The position numbers were made by a program, and so were the translations under genes. From assembly GCA_022315425.1 (NCBI GenBank), contig JAIUPT010000042.1:2418001-2482000 (forward strand): 64,000 bases of DNA. The letters run 5' to 3'. This document shows, in pieces, positions 36,172 to 47,270 of this stretch. Every line of letters begins with the position of its first letter. The stretch's first letter is position 1. The notes under the pieces are model-generated. The model had not been told where the DNA came from and made no database searches. It saw only the letters and a program-made list of their open reading frames with translations. Source of the DNA: Pseudevernia furfuracea. Taxonomy: Eukaryota; Ascomycota; Lecanoromycetes; Lecanorales; Parmeliaceae.

Positions 36172-37164
36172 TGCAACCACGCAATAGTCCTTTATAGCAA
36201 TTCCAAAGATCTCAAAAATCTGATCCTGTCGAAAGCTGATTGGTCTTCTGGTTGATGTACACACGGTGTAGGTAGCAGAATGCGTGATGTGGAGTTCGAG
36301 GCCGAGTACTCTGCTTGAAAATCCTTTCCGAGAAAGCCTTCACGGCTTGAGCTTGGCTCGGAATTGCGTTGATGTGTATCTACATGAGGTGCGGCACCTA
36401 ATGCGGTTGAGAACTAAGGATAGTCTTTCTAACGATATCCTCGATGAGATTTGACGTGATCGCTAATTATATGTCCGACTCTGTTATTCCAGCTTAGCAT
36501 GCTTTTGAGCAAGCTATTTTTCTCTAATGCATGTTCGTAGACCTTGGATGAGCGGATTGGTAGCGATTAGCAAGCGTGGAGGGCTAGGCTTGGGCGAGCG
36601 GGAGGGAAGTGGAGAGAGGGTAAAGGAGGACGCAAAGCGCCTATCTCCTGCTTATCTATTGGTACCAGTCAAGAGAAACCACCCATCCTGATTTGGAGAT
36701 TCACACCTCCATGAAGGGTTAGTAGCTTACGGCCGCTTTTGGTACTGGTAGAACATTCCGGCTAACAAACCTCTCTGCTCCCGTATACTGGAAGCTTGAC
36801 TAGCTTTCTGTGTTAAAGCAAATATAGTTTCTTTTTACAACAGAGTGGATTGGGCTTTGCGGGACTGAAAAATGGAGGTAAAGTCATTCAGCGTGTCGTC
36901 AACAGCATAATGACCTCTGCTAATTTGCTCGTTATCTGACTGGTCTGGAATGTGCCGACTTTGCATTGAGTGATTTACTCAGTCTTTTGGCCCAATTATA
37001 ATACAATGTGGTATCTCCTAACAGAAGTGGGGGGCGCATGCAGCATGCATGAAGCTGACTAAGGGCTGGGCGCGCAGATCTCCAGTATATGTAAGGGTTG
37101 CGGGGCCCATCTCTTAGACTCTCAGTTTAATCTGCTTCTCTATCCTCAGCCTCTGCAACAAGCG
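36172..37164. other. Intergenic, upstream of a P450
   Basis: No gene is seen. The last 150 bases are the promoter/5' UTR of the P450 that starts at 37165. Confidence 0.5.
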
Positions 37165-38917
37165 ATGGCATTGATGTTAGAAATTCTATCGAAGGGTTTA
37201 CAGCGGGTGGCAGTCCTTGGCTTATGCGCCCTGCTCGTCGTACGTTGCGAGACATCATTTGAGCTGCCTGAGCTTACTCTTAACCCTAGAGTTTGTCCTT
37301 TCTCGTACTTCGTGCCCTCTACAACGTCTACCTTCATCCACTTTCTTCCTTTCCTGGCCCCAAGTTAGCAGCCGCAAGCAACATTCCCTACGCTCGTGCC
37401 ACAATTCGCGGAAAGCTTCCTCAGTGGATTCATAAAATTCACTGTGACTATGACTCGGCTATCGTCCGGATCAACCCTTCAGAGTTGTCATTCATCAATG
37501 CCGATGCCTGGAAAGATATCTACAGCTATCGCCCTGGACACACCTTCTTTGAAAGAGACGGGCTCACATACGGCAAAGCACAGAATGGTGTGAATACATT
37601 GCTGACGGCGTCAAAAGAGGATCATGCTCGCATGCGTAAAGTGCTCGATCATGCATTCTCGGATCGTGCCTACAGAGATCAGGTGCCCATTGTGGCAGGG
37701 CATGTTGATACCTTAATCCAAAGTCTGCACGAGCAAGTTCGTGGCCAGTACCTAGGCAAAGTCGATGTTGGAAAATGGTACCACTGGATGAGTTTCGATA
37801 TCATTGGAGATTTATCTTTTGGAGAATCTTTTGGTTGTCTGAAGACGCAAACCTACCATTCTTGGGTTGATATGATATTCGGCAACCTTCAAGGCATTGC
37901 TTTCATGGGGGCTTGCAATCGGTTCGATCTTCTACGGTGGCTACTACCCTACTTTATCCCCAAGCGGCTCATCCAGATGAAGGAAGACCATTGGGCAGCC
38001 ACAGTTCAAACCGTCAATCGCCGTCTGGAGCTTGATACCAATCGCGCGGACTTCATGACACCCGTCATCAAGCACAACAGTGCAAAGAACGGTGGTCTGA
38101 CGCATCCTGAGGTGATTGCGAATATGTCCATGTTTATCATTGCAGGCAGCGACAGCGTAGCTAACACTTTAGCCGGGACCACTTACTATCTTCTGCAGAA
38201 TCCGGAGATCATGAGAAGGCTCCATGAAGAAATTGAGTCAGCGTATACATCTGAAGAACAGATAACTCCTCAAAGTGTCTGCGAGCTCCCCTTTATGCTT
38301 GCATGCTTGGCTGAGACCGCTCGTATTCACCCGGTTGCACTGACTGGTCAGCCTATGGTGGTCCCTCCAGCTGGTGATACCGTATGTGGGCAATGGATAC
38401 CAGGAGGAGTAAGTGTCCCTGCTAAGTAACCCTCTGCGCGGTGATATGGTAGTTGCATGGATTGAATGTACAGAGAATGGACAGCTTTAGTGCGGCTGGA
38501 GTTCTGCACTAACGAGTACTCAGACTGTGGTTACTATCAACATGTTAGCGGCTTATCGATCACCAAAGAATTTTGCTGAGCCAGATACCTACCATCCCGA
38601 ACGCTGGCTTGGCGATCCTCGATATGCGTCCGATAACAGAAGTGTACTTCAACCGTTCTCAGTGGGTCCTCGGAGTTGCATTGGAAAGAAGTAAGTAACT
38701 CTAAAGGTTTTTCCTAGGCTCACGTCCTTAACATCAGATTAGTCTTGCCAATCTCGAAGTTCGCCTTGCCTTTGCACGCATGATCTGGAATTTTGAGATA
38801 AAGGCTAGCACAGAAATGGATCCAGCGTGGGATGACCAGCTTGTTTTCCTTGCATGGCAAAAGAAGCCGTTGATCGTAGAGCTCAGGGCGAAAGAGCGGT
38901 CCGCGATTAATATCTGA
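37165..38917 (+). CDS. Cytochrome P450, CYP65/isotrichodermin-hydroxylase-like style (511 aa)
   Basis: Exons 37165-37239, 37290-38408, 38524-38690 and 38743-38917. The splice joins restore YLHPLSSFPGPKLAA (Pro hinge), GGTVVTINMLAAY and CIGKNLANLEVRL. Sites: I-helix AGSDSV at 310-315 (Ser-Asp in place of the common Glu/Asp-Thr), ExxR (E367-R370, ETAR), YHPERWLGD, and heme loop PFSVGPRSCIG with Cys450. The ARMIWNFEI ending and the overall pattern resemble fungal P450s of the trichothecene/aflatoxin-type CYP65 group. That is family resemblance, not a pathway call, because no such pathway genes are present. Exon 1 encodes the membrane anchor. The sequence has little in common with the other two P450s in the window outside the heme region. 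Confidence 0.92.
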
Positions 38918-39694
38918 AGCGGCTATCTCAATTTTACTGTTTGAGAATGGCGTTAAAGCGTATTTCGTCTGTTCCAAACTACGTTCTTGAGACTTAGGTT
39001 CTAGTATGCCTTCAGGGTAAAATTATAAGTATTCTCTCCGTAGTAATAAAACTTTCCAAGAAGGAGGTGCTCTCCTGTTACACAAGACCTCTTCCATGCA
39101 TGATTATCTTAATTGACTGGTTCTAGGGATAAAATGGAAAAAGCACGTCTTGCATACACGTGGAGCTGCCATTTTCATGGAGCGCCTCTCTGAGCTCTCT
39201 GATTGGCGACGACAAGCTTACTAAGGCCAGCGACTAGCGTCTTAATGTATAAAATACTACAGGGTTATAAGACTACATTGCATATAAGATACGGTTCCAA
39301 ACGAGTGTCAGACGAGCGATTAGGCTACACGATACATATCTTATATGCCAATTAACCCGGTATGTTCAGTCATAGCTTCAGATCATGAAGTTTTGAAGAT
39401 GTCTCTGCAGAGGTGATTATAAAGATCGCATTACAAGTACCAGTGCCGTTCCTCTTAGACAATTACGTCTTTTCGCATGTCGCTTACAGCAAAGCAGTGG
39501 CGATATCCGCCTCCAACCTTTTAGCTGACCAGCGCCTTTCTTTCACAATCGAAGTGCGGTTGCCTTTCATCTCGTCATGGCTGAAGGGTCTCTATTGCAG
39601 TTTTCGCAGGCAGCAAAGCGATTGAACATTGCCCTGATACTTCCACTTTACTGTTCTTGTTTGGTCTCCACCATATTGACTCCTTCGCCGGCTA
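38918..39694. other. Intergenic, nothing recognised
   Basis: Lies between the P450 and the orphan 312-residue gene. AT-rich patches occur around 39240-39360, but no repeats were identified. Confidence 0.55.
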
Positions 39695-40633
39695 ATGGCA
39701 CAAAAAACACACTCCCAAGCCATGTTCTTTCTGCAAAGTAAGCCAGCAGGAGGAACGCTATTTCGAGGCTGCATCGAGCTAACTGATGAATCTCTCAGCG
39801 TCTCGACACTTGCTGCTCCAGCACGTCCTCTTGGATTCGACGCAGATATCCATTACGATACGAGCGAAATTCTCAACGCTTTGGGAGTATATCTATGTGC
39901 TATCGATGTCATGTATCATTTCGCCCAGACTGGGTGGTTCAAGCGACTTGCTGGGGGCTTGGAAGTCTGGGTGGACGGCTTCAATATGGAAATCGACATT
40001 GAAAAGTCGCAGGAGCCACACGGCGGCTTTCAATTGCAAACCAATCACATCGTTTTCGGCCTCTACGAGACCATTGTTGACATCTCTGCTCATTCTCGCT
40101 TTTGTCAGGTGCTTACCACGCTCTCGGTGCACAGAAGGCAAATTGGTACCTTAGTCATACAGAAGAGAGCTTCAATGGCGCCGGAAAAAGAAATAGCTAA
40201 TGCTACGAGTTTGATATTGGTTAATGGGTCATCGATCAGTAACGCCGCAACCTATCCCTCTGGCCTGGTCATAGATCCCGAAAACCCAAGCTTCTCAATA
40301 GCATACAATTACTCCGGAATCCGTATCAACAGCAAAGACATATTTCTAGCGGTCCTCGATGCTCTTGCAACGGCCGCAGAGTTTTCTCCGAGCACTTCCT
40401 TCAGATCTCTCAACGCAATCAGCGCATCTGGCGACTGCGCGATCAGTATACTTGAAGTTGACAGCCAGTTTCAGATGACCTACAGTTACGTCACAAAGGC
40501 GCTAAGAGCAATGATCGTGGACATAATGGTGTACTTGAGAAAATTTGAAGAAATGACCTTGGAGTTGAAATGGCAAGCCTCCAAGATTGCAGAAGGTTCG
40601 ATTAGATTAGCAGGTCAAAGAAACATTGTGTGA
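39695..40633 (+). CDS. Uncharacterised intronless protein (312 aa)
   Basis: One clean frame from ATG 39695 to the stop at 40631-40633. No signal peptide or transmembrane helix is evident. The first half looks folded and mixed alpha/beta (GTLFRGCIELTDESLSV, GLEVWVDGFNMEIDI, HIVFGLYETIVDIS). The second half (residues about 190-300) has ATYPSGLVIDPENPSFSIAY and a helix-rich end (TKALRAMIVDIMVYLRKFEEM). The codon use and uninterrupted length make a real gene likely. I do not recognise a domain. It lies between a P450 and a binding-protein-like gene on the same strand, which need not imply a shared role. Confidence 0.6.
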   Translation: MAQKTHSQAMFFLQSKPAGGTLFRGCIELTDESLSVSTLAAPARPLGFDADIHYDTSEILNALGVYLCAIDVMYHFAQTGWFKRLAGGLEVWVDGFNMEIDIEKSQEPHGGFQLQTNHIVFGLYETIVDISAHSRFCQVLTTLSVHRRQIGTLVIQKRASMAPEKEIANATSLILVNGSSISNAATYPSGLVIDPENPSFSIAYNYSGIRINSKDIFLAVLDALATAAEFSPSTSFRSLNAISASGDCAISILEVDSQFQMTYSYVTKALRAMIVDIMVYLRKFEEMTLELKWQASKIAEGSIRLAGQRNIV

Positions 40634-41140
40634 GAGATTTCGAAGTTATGATACTTCTACAAGATACGCGTTGGGAGCTATTTTTTACGCCAATCTGCCT
40701 ATAAGACACCGAGCAATTGATCTGAGGCTCTGGCTACCAGAAGCCACTTACTGCGTGCAGATCTGCTACTGACATATAGTACATTACACAATGTGACATA
40801 GGAATCACTAGCTCACGGACATAACGTAGCCTTTGATTTCATGAGCTCCATTCAGTGCTGAATCCGTCCTGATGGTATGCTTCGGCTGCAACCTAAGCAT
40901 TTACAAGAACTCGAAAGCCCCAAAGCATCGTATTCAGCAAGGGTTCCTGAAAAACCTATTAATTGACGAACGCGTCTACAATAATAAACTTGCCATCCCG
41001 CACACTGACTTGGACCTAGCAACCCCGCAAGTCACAATATCAACCCCGCTTTCTGCAAGCGCTCCAGTTGCCTCGCTCACATTTGGTCAATTTCTGCTGC
41101 CAGATTTCCAGCTTTTTCACTTCTTTCTGTGCCTCCCCTC
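40634..41140. other. Intergenic/5' region
   Basis: Upstream of the binding-protein-like gene. A long plus-strand frame beginning at 40872 runs into that gene in a different frame and is treated as a shadow. Confidence 0.5.
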
Positions 41141-42250
41141 ATGGCTTCGCGTCCACAACTCGACGCTTCTGCCCGAAAGAGCCCCGGCGGAATCCAACCG
41201 ACAGAGATATATCACGGTACAACCAAGGGCTGCAGAGTACCAGTTAAGCTTAGAATTGCCACAGGCGGGGCTGGTCAATCTGGCCTCCTCAAAGCCCTGG
41301 CGGATTCCTTCATTGACGACCTAGTCAGCCAGACTAAATGCCAGCCCTTCGCTGTGTCCTGGATCAAATCCGACACCACGGCGTCTTTTAACCATCTCGC
41401 CGATGGTTCTGCAGATCTAAGTATCACTTACAACGCGGCGGCGGAACAAATTGCGATAGCGCAGGGTGTCGCAGATAAAGACGTTTTTGCGTGGCGAGAT
41501 CACTTTATGCTTGTCGGTATGCACATTTGATCATAGCTATTACACGAAACGAGAGTGTCTCACCCGGGTATTGAAGGCCCGAAAGAAAATCCCGCAAACC
41601 TGACTGTTTCTCTAAACAGTACCATCGAAGCGCTGTTCTCCCAGTTGTTCATTGCTGCCATCGCTTCCGACAACAACGTGCGCTTCCTGTCCCGCTACGA
41701 CAAATCTGCTACCAATATCAAAGAATCTGCCATATGGACGTCGATCGGACAGACACCATGGTCTTATCCTTTTTCCTTCTTCTATCACATTAACCCGGAA
41801 TTCCCGTATCAAGCACTGGCAACGGCTGCTAAGTTGCAGGAGTATACGCTTGTAGATCGGGGCACTTGGTACGGCGTTGAACCATGGATTAGAGAGCAGA
41901 TGATGGTCTTTGTACGTCCAACTCGCCAAAGGCACAAGTTTGTTCCTTGGGCGATCTTACTGACCACGATCTAGATGGAGGGTAGGGACGATGACAAGAC
42001 TGACATCCTACTTAACCCCGCCCGAGCTCTTGTAGGGGCCTACAGTGAGAACAAGGCTATGGCGGACACTTTTGCGGAGTGGATTGAAAGACAGGATGGC
42101 GGTCAGAAGGTTGTGGGTGAGTTTGCTGCGAATGGCCTCGTGCTTTATACCAAGGCTCCCCAAGAGATGCCGGCGCTGGGGATTAGCAAACCCCTACTTA
42201 TCTCATCCACGGATCCAAGCATGATTTTGTGCCCCGAGAGGAAAGAATGA
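41141..42250 (+). CDS. Periplasmic-binding-protein-like protein (tungstate/molybdate TupA-type fold), 328 aa
   Basis: Exons 41141-41516, 41577-41911 and 41975-42250, with GT-AG introns in agreeing phases. The sequence shows a solute-binding-protein order: LRIATGGAGQSGLLKALADSF (anion-binding loop after strand 1), DTTASFNHLADGSADLSITY, WRDHFMLVGPKENPANL, FLSRYDKSATNIKESAIWTSIG, EYTLVDRGTWYGVEP and LLNPARALVGAY. This matches the extracellular part of bacterial TupA/ModA-like binding proteins. Fungi have a cytosolic or secreted family with this fold and no ABC permease partner. There is no signal peptide at this ATG; MASRPQLDASARKSPGG looks cytosolic. The ligand is unknown, but an oxyanion is plausible from the fold. 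Distant bacterial origin is possible; three introns-and-exons structure argues it is long settled. Confidence 0.82.
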
Positions 42251-44150
42251 GCCAGTGAAACGAAGTGTGTCAGCCGGAGTGTCGCTTGTCGAGAGCGGAG
42301 GACATATTTGAGATGTTAGAGGTGCTGAGGGATGATGAGAGAGAGGGTGTGGCAAAGTGCTTTAGACGGATGTCTTTCCTGTTTGAGCGTGTAGGACTGG
42401 GATGAGGTTATGTAGTAGTTGAGAAACAAATGAAGCAGGTACTGTACCGATCATCACATAGTTTATTAGGTCACATATCGGGTCTCTGAGTAGATATCAC
42501 ACGGAGTGATTATCAACAGCAGGAAAATCCTGTCCGCGGTGAGTAGCATAGACACTCGTGCTTCGTCAGCATGTGGCTCCTCATTCAGTCTTATCTCTTT
42601 CAGAATCTTAGTTTTTCTACTTCACATTGACGAGTTTTCGGGCTTAGATAACGTCCGAAACTTCGCATAAGATACAGTGACGCAGCGATCTGAGAACAAT
42701 TTTCAAGATTGGTCATGCCAATCGTCATGAACATTTTGGTTGCGTTGGGCCGTCGCCAAATGTCGCTTGAGGATTCTCATGTATCCACATGACATATACG
42801 TCATAATTCCTGATGGTGCGAGGGTGTGTGATGGGTAGGTAGACTGCATCAAGTCTCGTAAATACTTCATTGCCCTGAGCACAGTCCCAGGCCTGCCAAT
42901 AGACGTTTCCAAGCATCATAATTCTGGTTTAGTGACCAGTTCGTCTTAGTCATCATCTAGACTTTTTTAACCCGACGCTACTAGGAAGGGGGCGTCGATA
43001 GCCGGGGCGGGGGTATCAAAAAGGTCAAATCAGGCCGAAGTCCTACGAGTATCAATTTCCATCTATACGGCTACTGTTAGTCATGTTTGTCACGTACTAT
43101 GTACATAATACCGGACATGGCCGGAAGGCCGAGTGGCGACTACACTGATAGTCATTTATGGCTGAGGCACGACCCTCCGATGTAGGAACTACACACACAT
43201 ACACCGACCTAGTTCCCATCGGAAAGGTGCATCAAGCGGTCAGGTTTACCGGAAGACGTCGCACCTTTGATTGCATATTTTCTTGGAGATGAAAGCCATT
43301 TTATTACAGGCTCGGTATATTAGGTTGACGGTAGGAGACTCTGTTGACTTTAGGAATATTCGAACACTCAAGCACCGGAGGGCAATGAAATCTGCCACAA
43401 TTAGCATTGCTAACAAGTGCTTCCCGTTACACATGGCTTTTTTGCAGTCGAGTAATCCAATAATGGTCTCATTGTCCAGTTGGCTCCATTTGTCCACTTT
43501 CTCCAAAGAGTTCCTTCTGTAATAAAGTTAGCACCTGTGCCATGAAATCCGATGACTGAACAGCTGCCGCGTCGTCATCACTTTGATAAAGAAGCAACGG
43601 GCAATCTAGATCCGAACATCGACTCGGCCGACTGAATGTGGCGTGCGCACTAAGTGGAGAGATCCTCTGTTGGTTGATACGTCGCTCGCGATGATAACTA
43701 CGTGGCTCACAGACCTCTCGGCAACTAGACATATATTGCTCTGCCCAATTAGACAACGTGAAGATGATTGTCGTCGGTAGGCTCGATCTTATAACCACGG
43801 GGATAGAATCATGACCTCGATCTCATCGTCTGGCATCCACCATAGCAATTTTGGGTTCAAGAATGGTCCCTTCATCATTGACTTTAATTTCTAGTGTTAT
43901 CATGTTGCCATATCAAGGATGGTTAGCGTCTAACCAAAGATCTTGAGGCTGCGTTTGTAACCACTATTTGCCGACCGAACGGCTCCGATAACCGCGCATC
44001 TGTCAAGATCCACCTTAGCTTGCGCAGCAGCTCGGAGGATAGAACTAGGCAAAAAAAAAGCGCTTTGCCCTGCATATAAGAACCTTCAGGGTGGGATCTC
44101 AACATGCCATTTTGTGTCCCATTTTGCAGGTTGATAGCAGCGTATGCTGT
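42251..44150. other. Long intergenic region, possible degenerate coding at 43246-43798
   Basis: The only coding-like signal is on the minus strand. A frame at 43798-43469 (ending QKELFGESGQMEPTGQ) overlaps another at 43506-43246 (CKKAMCNGKHLLAMLIVADF..., RACNKMAFISKK). They could be two halves of a frameshifted gene, but neither has a start or a domain I recognise. The rest shows nothing. Confidence 0.4.
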
Positions 44151-45737
44151 ATGCCCGATCTTTCTCTTCCTTTCAAAAAAGCAGCTGTAAGAAAGCTTAT
44201 TCTTTCAGTAACTAGTCTGGATGCTGCAAATTTGGCTATGGATCTTTCTGCTACACCTGAATTACCTCTCGAAGGTCTGACTTCGATACCTTTTCTAGCA
44301 GAGGCAGCATCAAGGGATGTGGCAGATCCTAACCACGACACAAATGACGAAGCCAGTAACGCTACGATTGCAGAAAGAAACTCCAAGAGAGATGCAGTGG
44401 CCCACAGAAAAGTTAATGACCAAGGCAACGAAGCGTCGACAGCACTGGCGCCGAGCACCGACGAAGCTGCTGTGGAAAGCGACGTGAACGGCCACAGAGA
44501 GAACCCCATTACAGCAAAACAAAGGGACGATCTACTACCACCAGACAAAACAGACTATCATGAACAAGATTCTGTTGCCGAAAAGGCCAATGACCACGTC
44601 AGCGTGGCCCCAATTACCCTCAATGGCATTTCCACAATGAACCTTATTCCTCTTACCAATGACCATCAAGAAAAACAGACAACTGCGACCATCACGAGTG
44701 ATCACTTTGATGATATCTGGTCTCCGGCTACCAAATTGAAGCGCCGTCTGGAGGATACAAAAGACTTGATCGTCTGCCCTGGTGTCTATGATGGGTTTTC
44801 TGCCAGGATTGCGCTGTCAGTCGGCTTTGATGCCATGTATATGGTATTACCTCGCCTTCTTGCTGTCTCTTAGATTATTGGAAAGGAGAATCTGGGCTGA
44901 CTCTCATCTAGACAGGTGCTGGTACCACGGCTTCCAGGTTGGGCATGGCAGACCTAGGCATAGCTAGCCGCACCGACATGAAGGAGCATGCCGACATGAT
45001 AGCAAACTTGGATTCCAGCAAGATGCTGATAGCCGACATGGATACGGGTTACGGTGGTAAATTTCGTGTCTTCCCACACTTGGGATTTTTCCCTCTGATC
45101 AGCGCATCTAGGCCCTATCACCATCACGACGACGGTCAACCAGTACATACGTGCCAACGTTGCCGGCTTTCACATTGAAGACCAACTCCTCACAAAGCGC
45201 TGCGGTCACCTAGCCGGAAAGAAGGTGGTCTCCCAAGAAGTCTATCTCTCACGCATCAAAGCCGCTAGAGCGGCGATAGATAAAGCACGCTCAGACATAG
45301 TCCTAATTGCAAGAACCGATGCTAATCAACAACACGGGTATGACGAATGCCTCACCCGTTTGCGTGCTGCTCGAGATCTCGGCGCGGATGTCGGACTATT
45401 GGAAGGCTTCAAGAGCAAAGACGAAGCACGCCGGGCAGTACAGGATTTAGCGCCATGGCCTCTGCTGCTGAATGTTGTTGAGAATGGTCATAGTCCCTTG
45501 ATCACTGTGGACGAAGCGAGGGACATGGGTTTCCGAATTACCATCTTTTCATTCGCAGCTCTAGTGCCGGCGTATCTGGCGATCAAAAAGGCATTCGAGA
45601 GGTTGAAGACCGAAGGAGTCTCAGGCATTCATGAGACTGAGATTAGCCCGAGGACTATCTTCGATGTCTGCGGTTTGGGGGAAGCGATGGAGGTCGATGA
45701 AATTGCTGGAGGTGATGACTTTAAGGGCGGTGTTTAG
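44151..45737 (+). CDS. PEP mutase/isocitrate lyase superfamily enzyme with a long polar N-terminal extension (487 aa)
   Basis: TIM-barrel enzyme acting on 2-oxo/2-methyl diacids by C-C or C-P bond chemistry. Exons 44151-44843, 44912-45056 and 45112-45737. The catalytic domain starts near residue 196 (LKRRLEDTKDLIVCPGVYDG). It has TGAGTTASRLGMADLG, the Mg-binding stretch IADMDTGYGG, IEDQ, and the active-site loop KRCGH at 308-312. The loop lacks the bulk of true isocitrate lyase, so a 2-methylisocitrate, dimethylmalate or oxaloacetate hydrolase-like role is more likely. The first 195 residues are an unusual Asp/Glu/Lys/Asn-rich, apparently disordered extension in the same exon as the domain start. 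I chose ATG 44151 because no ATG precedes it in that frame; a short upstream exon is possible. Confidence 0.87.
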
Positions 45738-46482
45738 TTCATTCTCCTCTGGATCAGTTGCCGTCACATGTAGCTCGCGGCGGTATGCTATAAGTATCCA
45801 TGTAATCTTCTCTGTCTTGCTGCCGCTGTGGTCTAAGTACGGTACCTTGGGTTGCAGTTCTCATGTCTCGTGCCTGAGATACGTCTTCAGGAAGTCCCTG
45901 TTCGTAAGAGGCTCAATGTACGAGAGTGTCTTGACCGATACTCAATTTAACGCCATTCGTGTTCAATTGAAGTATGTCATTTGTGTGTCTCTTTTCCTCA
46001 GCACCATGGGCTCTGAATCCTTGTTCCAGGGAAGGCCTTTCTGACTATTAGTACTCCGTGAACTCTTTTGCTCGGGCTTCAGCTGGCTGCTGGCGGAACC
46101 GTGTCTGTCGTACTTATGAAGACGTCTGACTCTTGAAACTCAGCTTTGTTGATTTACTGTTGGTCTGTCACGCCTGTTTGTCGCTAATTTCCCTAGAAAG
46201 GTCTTCCATCCCCTCGCCCGTAATAATTAAGCAGATCGCGACGGATTGTGATGGCTTCCAAATTCTGAAAAGGTCTCAGTTAAAGCTTTCATGAGAAACT
46301 TTAGATGAAGTCTCTCCTGGAGCATGCAAGCGCTTTCTAGAGTCCTATTACTGCTAGTATGAACTCCCTCTGAAACGAGCCACAAGGCGACACCGTCTTA
46401 TTTGTGGCGAGGAGAGTCGGACAAAGAGGTACCATGACCAAAGTTCAAAACGCAGCAAGTGGCACCAAGTTGCCTCGGAAAG
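45738..46482. other. Intergenic, nothing recognised
   Basis: Convergent space between the PEP-mutase-like gene and the minus-strand APH-like remnant. No repeats or genes are seen. Confidence 0.55.
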
Positions 46483-47270
46483 CTAAGGAGTCAACATGTC
46501 GCATAAGAATAGTCCCCAATCGTCACCCCGTCTTCTAATGGCATAGAAAGCGCCCCTATACTTCCAATAACTCGGATACCAGCCCGATTTCTCCCAGTCG
46601 ATGATCGTCACCTCGATCATATCTCCGGCATAGCACTTTGCAGCATGAACGCCGTCATCATAGGGAACGTCAGGACCCCTACCGCTTTGGCGCTGACAAT
46701 CAATAGCTCGAATCATGATTTTTTGCGCTAGAAATCACGTGCGTAAATCTTGGCGCGTATTCGCAAAGATACTCGAGGGAGATGCTGACGGTAGAAGTCT
46801 GCTTATGTTTTGTTCGGCCTGAAGTCTCAAATGTGTACTTCTGGGCCATAGCGTCGATAAAACATCTTCGTTTCCGAATGGGCCGTTCATGGAGACTGTT
46901 TTCGCGCTGGTCCAGAAGATACCATCAAGCAATGAACCTTTCTTTATGCTTCCAAAATAGCCGAGATATGAAAGCTGTCGTAGTTCATCAAAGCATAATT
47001 GAGCTTCGTAGCGATAGCCCCCTTCTATAGACTGTTACTCAGCCAGAGAAGGCTATCTTGAGGCTAGCGTCCCTCCATCGATGTTATCCATGACGGTATA
47101 AATCTTCCGTGCATTTGACTCCGTTTACGGAGTAGAGGCGTAGACCTTGGGAATTGAGATCGTAGTGGTTCTACGGACAACGAGCATGTTCTCCCCTTCA
47201 ATGATATCAACATCAAGAGAGGATTTAACCACGAAGACGCTTCCCAATTTTGACCATCTCCGGCTCCTGA
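46483..47270 (-). pseudogene. Second decayed APH-like (protein-kinase-fold phosphotransferase) gene
   Basis: On the minus strand a single frame reads SVFVVKSSLDVDIIEGENM with ISIPKVYAS, then KIYTVMDNIDGGTLAS, a helical stretch (CFDELRQLSYLGYFGSI), GPFGNEDVL, and later VTIIDWEKSGWYPSYWKYRGAFYAIRRRGDDW. This is the order of N-lobe, hinge, substrate loop and DxD-type metal site in the fungal APH family. The frame is cut by stops at about 47127 (TAA), 47062 (TAG) and 47047 (TAA), and again near 46735. The expected HGD catalytic-loop motif reads HAAKCYAGD. The N-terminus also needs a frame change near 47240. It is a clear pseudogene, and it is not recently derived from the one at 34.0-34.7 kb, because the two differ throughout. 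Confidence 0.7.

Noticed and set aside
37290..38917. Assignment of the third P450 to a trichothecene-type pathway
   Set aside because: The resemblance is at family level only. No other pathway gene lies in the window.
43120..43140. GGCCGAGTGG word resembling a tRNA A-box
   Set aside because: No matching B-box or cloverleaf can be drawn downstream.
43246..43798. Two overlapping minus-strand frames that might be one frameshifted gene
   Set aside because: No start codon, no domain and no clear joining point, so I mention it only in the intergenic entry.
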